Of a DNA stretch of 12,671 bases, positions 6,834 to 12,671 are shown one piece after another (positions within the stretch are counted from its first letter, which is position 1; the number at the start of each line of letters is the position of its first letter). The DNA comes from Lachnospiraceae bacterium (GTDB taxonomy: Bacteria; Bacillota; Clostridia; Lachnospirales; Lachnospiraceae). The position numbers and the translations under genes were made by a program. Under the pieces are notes generated by a model. It did no database searches, had not been told where the DNA came from, and worked only from the letters and a program-made list of their open reading frames with translations. The stretch spans positions 1 through 12,671 of the forward strand of contig VSNQ01000130.1 of assembly GCA_009774395.1 (NCBI GenBank). Reading direction: 5' to 3'.

Positions 6834-6855
6834 CATAACCAAAATTATAAATCAA
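6828..6855 (-). promoter_or_regulatory. Promoter of the TetR gene
   Basis: On the - strand: -35 TTGATT (6855-6850), 16-bp spacer, -10 TATAAT (6833-6828). Transcription would start near 6821, about 34 bp before the ATG. Confidence 0.6.
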
Positions 6856-7190
6856 GGCAATTTTTCTGTCAATTCCTCCTGCTAAACTTTTACTCAATTT
6901 TCACTTTTCCGAAAAACGGTAAAGCGGTAAATTGTTCTATTTTGTCAAATAATAAAATTATTTATGAAAGAAAAAAAGGAATGTGTAGGATTCCGTAGTA
7001 GTCGGCATTGTGGGAATGTATATAACTGGCTATCTAATGGAGTTGTGGGTAACTCTGTTTGCAGGATGTGGGAAAGCTGCACTTTAGCTTTTCCATGTGC
7101 TGTGAATAGAGTTATCCATGACGGAATAGCCTGTTATGCACATCTCCATAATTCTTGTCCTTTGGTCTTTAGCTTCTTTAGTTCGGAATA
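6856..7190. other. Non-coding region with DnaA-box-like 9-mers and hairpins
   Basis: I see no convincing gene; a 75-codon + frame at 6964 is rich in Cys/Trp and has no family resemblance. An AT-rich part (6860-6965) with a direct repeat CGGTAAA (6917-6923, 6925-6931) is followed by several sequences like the DnaA box TTATNCACA. These are TTATGCACA (7134-7142, exact), TTACCCACA on the - strand (7052-7044, one mismatch), CTATTCACA on the - strand (7109-7101, one mismatch), and weaker copies at 7009-7017, 7067-7075 and 7112-7120. A dyad GAGTT-GTGGGT-AACTC spans 7040-7055, and a hairpin (GGAAAGCT with AGCTTTTCC) spans about 7071-7095. Confidence 0.4.
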
Positions 7191-7975
7191 GTGTGGTGCT
7201 GGCAGTCTATCTCTTGTTTTCGGTTTCTTGCTTCTTTACCGTATATGAGCATTAACGCAGGGGATGTAATCAAAAGCAAAATCGTTGTGGTTCAGGGAAA
7301 AAAATTGCCTGTACTATCAATTTACTATGGAAGTATTAAGCTCACATCTAAAGATTTTTCATACAATAGGACGGCTGTATTTAATACCATCGGAAATACA
7401 ACACTTGCGATTACCGGCGCAGGAAATTTCAGAGGAAGCACTTTTGTGGATGTTACAGTTGTGGAGAATGCGGCAGCACAGAGGGAGAGCACCAAAAAAT
7501 TTGGCGTGACCATTGACAAAGAAAAGGCAAGCCGATTGATTTATACAGGAGAATCTTTGGAGGAGGCTGTTAGAGATTGTATTCAGGTAAATGCAAAGGA
7601 TGACATGAAAACAAATCTAATGCCTATGTGAGCATTGGCGGCGTAACACTGAAACCATCAGAGTATGAAATCCGCTATTATACGGATGCGGAGTGTACGC
7701 GGGAGATGAACAAGGACAATCCGGTAAGGCTTTCAAATGGAAGGGCAGCAGTTTATGTAAAAATTATCCCGATGGTAAAAGGAAACTATACTCTTCCAAA
7801 TGAAAGAGATGCCGTAAAGGGTTTCTATACTGTATGGACAAAAGGTGACAAGACGAAAGATTTCTCCAATGCAAAGGTAACATTTTATGATGCACACAAC
7901 AAAAAAATTACGAAGATAAATTACACTGGAAAACCAGTGATGCTGATACCTCGGTGCAAATTGGCATCGGGATGA
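7191..7975 (+). pseudogene. Fragment of a large Ig-like surface protein, frameshifted
   Basis: Two consecutive + frames (to 7631, and 7604-7975) encode beta-rich repeat sequence of the kind found in large secreted Ig-like/cell-wall proteins of Lachnospiraceae. Examples are IYYGSIKLTSKDFSYN with NTTLAITGAGNFRGSTFVDV, and later SIGGVTLKPSEYEIRYYTDA and KITKINYTGKPV. They join if one base is gained or lost at about 7604-7620, after NAKDDMK and before NAYVSIGGV. There is no signal peptide, no start with a ribosome binding site (the ATG at 7247 has none), and no C-terminal anchor. The second frame ends soon after YTGKPV, where another frame continues with DADTSVQIGIGM, suggesting a second frameshift near 7940. 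It is a remnant of an internal part of a much longer gene. Confidence 0.7.
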
Positions 7976-8028
7976 TTTCTGAATCTAAATCCAGCAGTGG
8001 TTAGAATTTAGAAATTAATGCATTATTA

Positions 8029-8064
8029 TGGTGAGTAGGGAAGATGGCTCTTTCCTACTCACCA
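8029..8064. repeat. 16-bp hairpin between surface-protein remnant and MATE promoter
   Basis: TGGTGAGTAGGGAAGA (8029-8044) and TCTTTCCTACTCACCA (8049-8064) are complementary over 16 bp with one G:T pair and a 4-nt loop (TGGC). No T-run follows on either strand, so it is not a textbook intrinsic terminator, although it may still stop transcription of the remnant gene. It could also be a recombination or protein-binding site. Confidence 0.6.
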
Positions 8065-8169
8065 TTGATAAAGGGGGGATGTTTACGAAATGGGTTTTGA
8101 TTGAAATGTCTGGACAGGCAAGCACGCAGAAATATTAGGTCAGATTGACTGGAATATTTCAATATTTTT

Positions 8170-8198
8170 TTGCTAAGAAAATATAAATGTGATAAAAT
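8170..8198 (+). promoter_or_regulatory. Promoter of the MATE gene (extended -10)
   Basis: -35 TTGCTA (8170-8175), 17-bp spacer, -10 TAAAAT (8193-8198) preceded by TG one base upstream (extended -10). Transcription would start near 8205, leaving an unusually long 5' leader of about 130 nt before the MATE start. Confidence 0.55.
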
Positions 8199-8245
8199 GA
8201 TATCATGATGTACGGGAATGCCCAGTCAAAATGCAGGTGATGTTA

Positions 8246-8278
8246 TACTGAGCGGTCAAAAAGAGTAACCACTCAGTA
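8246..8278. promoter_or_regulatory. Inverted repeat in the MATE 5' leader
   Basis: ACTGAGCGGT (8247-8256) and ACCACTCAGT (8268-8277) form a 10-bp dyad with one mismatch and an 11-bp spacer; one more T:A pair extends it. It lies 60 bp before the MATE ATG and about 45 bp after the predicted transcription start. It may be a repressor site or an mRNA hairpin controlling the pump. Confidence 0.45.
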
Positions 8279-8337
8279 AAAGAGGATGCGTTTGCTTCTT
8301 AATTAATTTAGCAGATAGTGAGAAAGAAGGGATTCAC

Positions 8338-9696
8338 ATGAAAAGCCGTATGGATATGATAAACGGCTCGTTGGGAGATAAGATTATCAAATATGCGCTG
8401 CCCCTTGCTGTAACGGGGGTTTTGCAGCAGCTGTTTAACGCTGCAGATCTGGCAGTAGTCGGACAGTTTTCGGGTAAGGAGGCTATGGCAGCAGTGGGCA
8501 GTAACGCGCCTGTGATTGGATTGCTGGTCAATCTTTTCGTTGGAATTTCACTGGGCAGTAATGTTATTATCGCAAGATCTATTGGACAAAAAGATCATAA
8601 GAGTATTTCAAAGGCTGTACATACATCAATTATCGTAGCCTTGCTTGGAGGAGTACTTCTTGCAGTACTAGGCGAGTTTCTAGCGCCCGAGATTGTAAAA
8701 ATGCTGGATGTACCAGAGGATGTATACCCGATGGCAGTCAAATATATGCGGATATATCTTGCAGGAATGCCGGTGATCCTGCTGTATAATTTTGAAGCGG
8801 CTATCTTCCGAAGCTGCGGAAATACCCAGATGCCGCTGGTCGCGCTTGTTATTTCTGGGATACTAAATGTCGTGCTCAATCTGTTTTTGGTGTTGGGATT
8901 GGGGATGGACGTGGACGGTGTCGCAACAGCAACTGTAATCTCGAATGTATTTAGTTCGGCAATTCTGTTTGCAGCATTGATGAAGACCCAATTGGCGATC
9001 CGCGTCGATCCAAAAAAACTGCGGGTGCATGGAGATGTGCTAGGGGAGATTTTGAAAATAGGGGTTCCGGCGGGGATACAGGGAATGATTTTTTCATTTG
9101 CAAATATAATCATTCAGTCAGCAGTCAATAGTCTTGGAACAACAGTAATGGCAGCATCTTCAGCAGCCTATAACCTTGAAATATTCTCTTACTACATTAT
9201 GAACTCTTTTGGCCAGGCCTGCACGACATTTGTTGGACAAAATTATGGAGCCGGAAAGTGTGACCGCTGCCGGAAAGTGTTGAAGCTTTGTCTGCTGCAA
9301 AGCATCGTGAGTACAGCGGCGGTCAGCGGCTTAATCCTGCTGTTCAGCCAATCGCTGCTTGGCATTTTCAACTCGGATCCTGATGTGATTGCAGCAGGAC
9401 GAATCAGGTTGGAATATATTTTCTTTGCATATATGTTTAGTTTCGCTCAGGAGGGATTGTCAGGATATCTGAGAGGGTTTGGCGTTTCATTCATACCAGC
9501 AGCCTGTGCAGTCATTGGGATCTGCGGTGTGCGTCTTGTATGGATCTTCACAGTGTTCCGGCAGATACCATCTTTTGCAACGATTATGCAGGTGTATCCG
9601 CTAAGTCTGGGCATTACAACTGCAGTTATTTTAGCTGTAACGCTTTTGGTGAAGCCATCAAAGAGGTATCACATCCAGTCAGAAACCCCGCAGTGA
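8338..9696 (+). CDS. MATE-family multidrug efflux transporter
   Basis: This 452-residue inner-membrane antiporter exports drugs or other organic cations in exchange for Na+ or H+. It has the usual MATE length and about 12 hydrophobic helices in two halves. The N-terminal signature is KIIKYALPLAVTGVLQQLFN (15-34), followed by AADLAVVGQFSG and GISLGSNVIIARSIGQKD. The second half repeats the pattern with GVPAGIQGMIFSFANIIIQS, then SFGQACTTFVGQNYGAGK and a final set of helices. GAAGGG lies 6 nt before the ATG. It is monocistronic as far as can be seen, with its own promoter and leader dyad, and is followed after 139 bp by a truncated LysR gene. No internal damage is visible. The substrate is unknown. 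Confidence 0.93.
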   Translation: MKSRMDMINGSLGDKIIKYALPLAVTGVLQQLFNAADLAVVGQFSGKEAMAAVGSNAPVIGLLVNLFVGISLGSNVIIARSIGQKDHKSISKAVHTSIIVALLGGVLLAVLGEFLAPEIVKMLDVPEDVYPMAVKYMRIYLAGMPVILLYNFEAAIFRSCGNTQMPLVALVISGILNVVLNLFLVLGLGMDVDGVATATVISNVFSSAILFAALMKTQLAIRVDPKKLRVHGDVLGEILKIGVPAGIQGMIFSFANIIIQSAVNSLGTTVMAASSAAYNLEIFSYYIMNSFGQACTTFVGQNYGAGKCDRCRKVLKLCLLQSIVSTAAVSGLILLFSQSLLGIFNSDPDVIAAGRIRLEYIFFAYMFSFAQEGLSGYLRGFGVSFIPAACAVIGICGVRLVWIFTVFRQIPSFATIMQVYPLSLGITTAVILAVTLLVKPSKRYHIQSETPQ

Positions 9697-9835
9697 GGGG
9701 ATGGTAATCTGACAAAGGCGTGAGCAGTAACGTTTTGGAAGGCAGGGAGAAGGAAAATATTTGTGGAAATATATATAAAACAGCCCTGCCCTGTGATAAA
9801 ATAAGCACATCGTATAAATAAGGAAGTGGTCTGAT
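9697..9835. other. MATE to LysR-fragment spacer with inverted repeat
   Basis: GGCAGGG (9741-9747) and CCCTGCC (9784-9790) are perfect 7-bp inverted arms around an A/T-rich 36-bp stretch. AAGGAAG lies 9 nt before the LysR ATG as a plausible ribosome binding site. I see no clear terminator after the MATE gene. Confidence 0.35.
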
Positions 9836-10000
9836 ATGATGCTTAGGCAGGTGAAGCATTTCTTAACTGTCATACGCGTGGAAAGTTTTACGGAGGCGGC
9901 GGAGGAATATTTTATCTCACAGTCTGCGATTTCACAGCGGATTAAAGCACTGAAAAGCGATTTGGAGCAGAAGGCTTTTGATAGAAGGTTTTCATTATGA
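9836..10000 (+). pseudogene. LysR-family regulator truncated to its DNA-binding domain
   Basis: The 54-residue frame (MMLRQVKHFLTVIRVESFTE, AAEEYFISQSAISQRIKALK, SDLEQKAFDRRFSL) is a clear LysR N-terminal winged helix-turn-helix. It includes the conserved SFTEAA, SQSAISQRIK and FDRR segments. Full LysR proteins have about 290-300 residues with a large effector-binding domain; here a stop follows at FDRRFSL and no downstream frame resumes the family. The gene was therefore cut by deletion or recombination at about 9995. Its ribosome binding site and start are intact, so a short DNA-binding peptide could still be made. LysR genes often regulate an adjacent transporter, and the MATE gene directly upstream is the obvious candidate, though this is inference. 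Confidence 0.78.
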
Positions 10001-10106
10001 AGAAAGATGTACTTTTGTGGGCTGGTGCTGGGCAGATTGGATGGCGATTGCAAGACGTATCGGAACGGGTTTTGCGGTTTTATTTTTTCGCTTTTTGAGC
10101 CTTTTT

Positions 10107-10139
10107 TCTGTTTCATATTAAAAATATTCCTGAAACAGA
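10107..10139. promoter_or_regulatory. Dyad directly upstream of the two-component system promoter
   Basis: TCTGTTTCA (10107-10115) and TGAAACAGA (10131-10139) are perfect 9-bp inverted arms. The 15-bp spacer itself contains ATATT-AAA-AATAT. The dyad ends 3 bp before the -35 element, where an activator such as a response regulator would bind. It could alternatively act as a hairpin. Confidence 0.5.
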
Positions 10140-10141
10140 AG

Positions 10142-10170
10142 TTGAAGATAAAGGCGGACAGTGGCATAAT
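10142..10170 (+). promoter_or_regulatory. Promoter of the two-component/ABC operon
   Basis: -35 TTGAAG (10142-10147), 17-bp spacer, -10 CATAAT (10165-10170) with TG one base upstream (extended -10). Transcription would start near 10177, 27 bp before the regulator ATG. Confidence 0.6.
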
Positions 10171-10203
10171 AAAAACCATACTCCCAAAGAAAGGGGAATT
10201 TGT

Positions 10204-10890
10204 ATGGATAAGATTCTGGTTGTTGAAGATAACATGGAACTGTCTGATACCCTCTGCCGCAACCTTCAGGCGGAGGGCTTCACGCCATATGCTGCATTAA
10301 GTCTCGCGCAGGCTCGGAAATATCTGGACAGCGGGATTGATTTATGTCTGCTGGATATAAACCTGCCGGATGGTGACGGGTTTGCTTTCTGCCGCAGCTT
10401 AAGTGAAAATACAGCTATTCCCGTCATTTTGCTGACGGTGCGGGACGGGGCGCAGGACATGGTGCGGGGGCTGTCCATTGGAGCGGATGACTATGTGACG
10501 AAGCCTTTCCGCATGGATGTCCTTGTGTCAAGGATACGGGCTCTGCTGCGCAGGGTGAGGAACCGCAGGCCGGAGGACGGCTGCCTTTACTGCGGGGATA
10601 TCTGCATCAATAAAAAGGCATCCAAAGTCTATAAAAAAGACTGTCCGGTAGAGTTGACACCGAATGAATACCAGCTCCTTCTTCTGCTTCTGGAGCATAA
10701 GAACCAGACCATTACCCGTGAGCAGATTTTGGAAAAGCTGTGGGATGTGGATGGCAATTATGTCAATGACAATACGCTTACCACGCTGGTAAAGCGCCTG
10801 CGGCAGAAGGTGGAGGATCATCCGCAGATGCCAAAGATCCTCCTGACAGTCCGTGGATTTGGGTATAAGGCGGTGGACTATGAGGGATAA
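10204..10890 (+). CDS. OmpR/PhoB-family response regulator
   Basis: This 228-residue cytoplasmic regulator is phosphorylated by the kinase encoded next. The receiver domain (1-115) has the acidic pair Glu8/Asp9, phospho-acceptor Asp51 (LLDINLPDGDGF), Thr78 and Lys100 (DDYVTKPF), all as expected. The C-terminal winged helix (about 130-226) has the OmpR pattern VELTPNEYQLLLLLLEHKNQ, then REQILEKLWD and TLTTLVKRLRQKVED with GFGYK at the end. The start follows AAAGGGG at 7 nt spacing. Its last 11 bases overlap the start of the kinase gene, so the two are translationally coupled. Regulators of this type with an adjacent ABC transporter usually control that transporter in response to antimicrobial peptides. 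Confidence 0.95.
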   Translation: MDKILVVEDNMELSDTLCRNLQAEGFTPYAALSLAQARKYLDSGIDLCLLDINLPDGDGFAFCRSLSENTAIPVILLTVRDGAQDMVRGLSIGADDYVTKPFRMDVLVSRIRALLRRVRNRRPEDGCLYCGDICINKKASKVYKKDCPVELTPNEYQLLLLLLEHKNQTITREQILEKLWDVDGNYVNDNTLTTLVKRLRQKVEDHPQMPKILLTVRGFGYKAVDYEG

Positions 10891-12076
10891 AAAGAAGGGG
10901 AACAGGATTTTAATATGCGGGATTGTGTTTTCCATCTGCCTGTTCGTTCTGGCAGGCAGTGTTATCCTGCACCTGTCAGAAACATTTATCAGAAACGGTA
11001 TTGCGGATATGGCCGGGGCTATGGGGATTGCCGCTCCGGAACAGCTCGGCGGTGTCATGCACCTATACAAGTCTGGCGATGGCCTTAAGGGTGCGGGGGA
11101 AGAAATCTTAAGGCAGTACGGTTATGGGAGGGATGTATATTCTTTTGTTCCGGCATGGTATGGGGCAGCGGCATATGCCATCCCTTTCTGTATCATACTG
11201 GTCATGCTGTTTTTTTTTGGGCTTTACTGGAGGCACAGGATGAAGGAGGCAGAGAAACGGACAGTGGCGCTTTCCGGCTATCTGGACAGGATTATGGAAG
11301 GGCAGTACGACACCCTGATGAAAGATGATACCGGTTCCGCGCTGGAGGACAGCATCTATAAAGCGGTGGTGCTTCTCCGGGAGGAACGGGAGCAGGAACA
11401 GAAGGCAAAGAAGAACCTTGCGGACAACATGGCTGACCTGTCCCACCAGTTAAAGACCCCGGCGGCATCCATAGGGCTTACCCTTTCGCTGCTGAAAAAG
11501 AAAGCGTGGGATGAAGAAACAAAACAGGACATCATACGGATGGAAGGACAGGTCGGCCACCTCCAGCACCTGGTCGGCTCCATGCTCATCCTGTCAAGAC
11601 TGGATGCAGGCGTGCTGAAGCTGGAAGAAAAAGAGTTTGACCTGGAGGAAATGCTGGTGGATGCAGTCCAGCCCTTTGTCCGGCAGATGGAAGAAAAGGG
11701 GATATGCTTTGGGATACAGGGCGCTGACGGAATTTCGCTTTCCGGGGATTTCGGATGGTGCAGCGAGGCGTTCGGCAATATCATCAAAAACTGTGTGGAG
11801 CATACGCCGGAGCAGGGGAATATCCGTATTGCCTGCCGGGACAATCCTATCTATACGGAAATCGTTATTCAGGACAGCGGCGGGGGATTTGACGAGGCAG
11901 ACCTTCCCCGACTGTTTGAGCGGTTCTACCGGGGCGCAGGATCTTCCAAAGACAGTGCAGGAATCGGGCTTTCCCTGGCAAAATCCATCATTGAGAAAGA
12001 AAACGGAACGGTCACGGCAGAAAATACAGAAACAGGGGGAGCAAGATTCTGTATTAAATTTTACCATTGTCACTGA
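10880..12076 (+). CDS. Membrane sensor histidine kinase
   Basis: I take the ATG at 10880 (MRDKKKGNRI, 398 residues), which overlaps the regulator stop and follows AAGG; a GTG at 10853 is in frame but adds nine unlikely residues. Layout: transmembrane helix at about 10-31, an outer segment of about 60 residues, a second helix at about 95-116, a linker, a HisKA domain with phospho-acceptor His189 in LSHQLKTPAASIGLTLSLL, and an HATPase domain. The HATPase domain has N-box Asn304 (NIIKNCVEHTP), G1 box DSGGGFD (332-338), F-box FERFYRG and G2 box GIGLSLAK (361-368). All catalytic motifs are intact. The outer domain is larger than in intramembrane-sensing BceS kinases (which have almost none), so it may sense a ligand directly. 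The ABC ATPase gene follows after a 143-bp leader. Confidence 0.93.
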   Translation: MRDKKKGNRILICGIVFSICLFVLAGSVILHLSETFIRNGIADMAGAMGIAAPEQLGGVMHLYKSGDGLKGAGEEILRQYGYGRDVYSFVPAWYGAAAYAIPFCIILVMLFFFGLYWRHRMKEAEKRTVALSGYLDRIMEGQYDTLMKDDTGSALEDSIYKAVVLLREEREQEQKAKKNLADNMADLSHQLKTPAASIGLTLSLLKKKAWDEETKQDIIRMEGQVGHLQHLVGSMLILSRLDAGVLKLEEKEFDLEEMLVDAVQPFVRQMEEKGICFGIQGADGISLSGDFGWCSEAFGNIIKNCVEHTPEQGNIRIACRDNPIYTEIVIQDSGGGFDEADLPRLFERFYRGAGSSKDSAGIGLSLAKSIIEKENGTVTAENTETGGARFCIKFYHCH

Positions 12077-12219
12077 ATTAGCACATAAGGGTGGTAACAT
12101 GAAAGGAAGTTCTAAGGTGCCACATCCAAAGGTGTGCCGCCTAAGAACTTCTAAGTTTCATGTAGAAGAACGCAAAGATGGCGTTCTTCCGGAAGCCAGA
12201 GAAATGAGAGGTGCTGTTT
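12077..12219 (+). promoter_or_regulatory. Hairpin-rich leader between kinase and ABC ATPase genes
   Basis: The first hairpin spans 12097-12163: ACATGAAA pairs with TTTCATGT, and GAAGTTCTAAGG (12106-12117) with CCTAAGAACTTC (12140-12151), with one mismatch and a short bulge between the two stems. The second is GAAGAACGC (12165-12173) with GCGTTCTTC (12181-12189), perfect, with a 7-nt loop; it overlaps a palindrome CTTCCGGAAG. No T-run follows, so neither is a normal terminator. AAGGGTGG lies 4 nt before an ATG (12099) whose frame runs through the leader to 12389, out of frame with the ATPase. This could be a regulatory leader with a translated small frame, or a small inserted element. Confidence 0.5.
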
Positions 12220-12671
12220 ATGGATATTTTAAGAACCGAGGGGCTGACCAGGCAGTATGGGACGGGGCAGACAATGGTGACGGCTTTGGACCATGTAGAC
12301 CTGCAGGTGGAAAGGGGACAGTTCGTTGCCATCATCGGGGCGTCCGGCTCTGGCAAGTCAACGCTGCTCCACCTGCTGGGAGGCGTTGACCGCCCTGACG
12401 GCGGGAAGATATTTGTGGAAGATGTGGACATAGCGACATTTGGGGAGGAACTGTTGGCGCAGTACCGCAGGCGCAAGGTGGGGCTTATCTACCAGTTTTA
12501 CAACCTTATCCCCACGCTCAGTGTGAGGAAAAACATCTGTCTGCCCATGCTCCTGGATAACAAGGAGCCGGGGAAGGAACGGTTTGATGACATTGTAAGG
12601 ACATTAGGGCTGGGTGACAGGCTGGAACACCTGCCGGGGCAGCTTTCCGGGGGACAGCAGCAGAGGGCGGC
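12220..12671 (+). CDS. ABC transporter ATP-binding protein (BceA/MacB type), cut by window end
   Basis: This is the N-terminal 150 residues of an ATPase of the LolD/MacB/BceA class, which drives FtsX-type permeases: MDILRTEGLTRQYGTGQTMV, Walker A GASGSGKST (40-48), Q-loop Gln92 in IYQFYNLIPTLSVRKNI, and signature LSGGQQQR (142-149). The Walker B motif, D-loop and H-loop would lie beyond the window. The start is the ATG at 12220, preceded by GAGAGGTG (7 nt spacing); the overlapping frame from 12099 encodes no known domain. It is downstream of the sensor kinase in the same direction, so it is probably the transport target of the two-component system, with one or two permease genes expected next. 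The most likely role is export of, or protection against, peptide antibiotics, by family analogy. Confidence 0.93.
   Translation, partial: MDILRTEGLTRQYGTGQTMVTALDHVDLQVERGQFVAIIGASGSGKSTLLHLLGGVDRPDGGKIFVEDVDIATFGEELLAQYRRRKVGLIYQFYNLIPTLSVRKNICLPMLLDNKEPGKERFDDIVRTLGLGDRLEHLPGQLSGGQQQRA

Noticed and set aside
7001..7145. Chromosomal replication origin
   Set aside because: The boxes are mostly imperfect and there is no dnaA, dnaN, rnpA or other origin-linked gene. Only a weaker origin-like remnant is proposed.
6964..7191. 75-codon + frame upstream of the surface-protein remnant
   Set aside because: It has an excess of Cys and Trp, no ribosome binding site and hairpin-forming sequence throughout; better read as non-coding.
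9679..10179. 166-codon - strand frame across the LysR fragment
   Set aside because: It runs antisense to the recognisable LysR domain and the promoter of the two-component operon, with no family match.
10528..11070. 180-codon - strand frame opposite the regulator/kinase junction
   Set aside because: It lies antisense to two clear genes with intact motifs and has no independent support.
11356..12100. Long - strand frames opposite the kinase gene (162 and 168 codons)
   Set aside because: They are shadows of the GC-rich kinase gene, rich in Ser/Cys/Pro, with no ribosome binding sites.
11637..12389. 250-codon + frame overlapping kinase end, leader and ATPase start
   Set aside because: It overlaps two clear genes out of frame. 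Only the part starting at ATG 12099 has a ribosome binding site and is kept as a tentative leader frame.
1..12671. CRISPR array, tRNA, rRNA or complete insertion sequence
   Set aside because: I saw no regularly spaced direct repeats, no tRNA-like cloverleaf or rRNA signature, and no transposase or integrase frame.

Overview
The window looks like an accessory, recombination-scarred stretch of a low-to-mid GC Bacillota chromosome, most likely a gut Lachnospiraceae-type anaerobe. This is an inference. It rests on a Bce-type permease, a short Tn916/Tn1549-type helix-turn-helix gene, fragments of a Lachnospiraceae-style Ig-like surface protein, strong GGAGG-type ribosome binding sites, and base composition that changes abruptly: about 5550-6960 is very AT-rich and 10200-12671 is clearly GC-richer.

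Left part (1-3300, + strand): a near-perfect dyad (25-64) precedes a 654-residue BceB/FtsX-like permease. A 69-residue two-helix membrane protein and a membrane-anchored metallophosphoesterase follow closely, probably as one operon. The permease's ATPase must lie outside the window or elsewhere.

Middle-left (3350-5430, mostly - strand): a decayed HxlR regulator, a 345-bp non-coding stretch, an intrinsic terminator, a membrane-anchored alpha/beta hydrolase, and the short conjugative-transposon HTH gene with its conserved leader. The hydrolase sits where excisionase and integrase would normally follow, so this looks like a broken mobile-element end.

Middle (5430-8340): an unidentified decayed coding region, a 165-bp MITE-like inverted-repeat element flanked by AATAA on both sides, a small hypothetical gene whose 3' end lies in that element, a TetR-family regulator with a dyad-rich promoter, a non-coding region with DnaA-box-like 9-mers and hairpins, a frameshifted fragment of an Ig-like surface protein, and a long hairpin.

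Right part (8170-12671, + strand): a MATE efflux gene with its own extended -10 promoter, a LysR gene cut to its DNA-binding domain, then a two-component system (OmpR-type regulator and membrane kinase with overlapping genes) driving an ABC ATPase that runs off the window. Between kinase and ATPase is a 143-bp leader with two strong hairpins and a well-placed ribosome binding site for an overlapping reading frame.

Functionally, the intact genes are mostly envelope and drug-defence functions: a peptide-antibiotic-type ABC permease, a MATE pump, and a sensor/regulator/ABC module. The decayed genes between them (HxlR, LysR, Ig-like protein, mobile-element HTH) mark repeated insertion and deletion. 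I found no tRNA, rRNA, CRISPR array or complete transposase.
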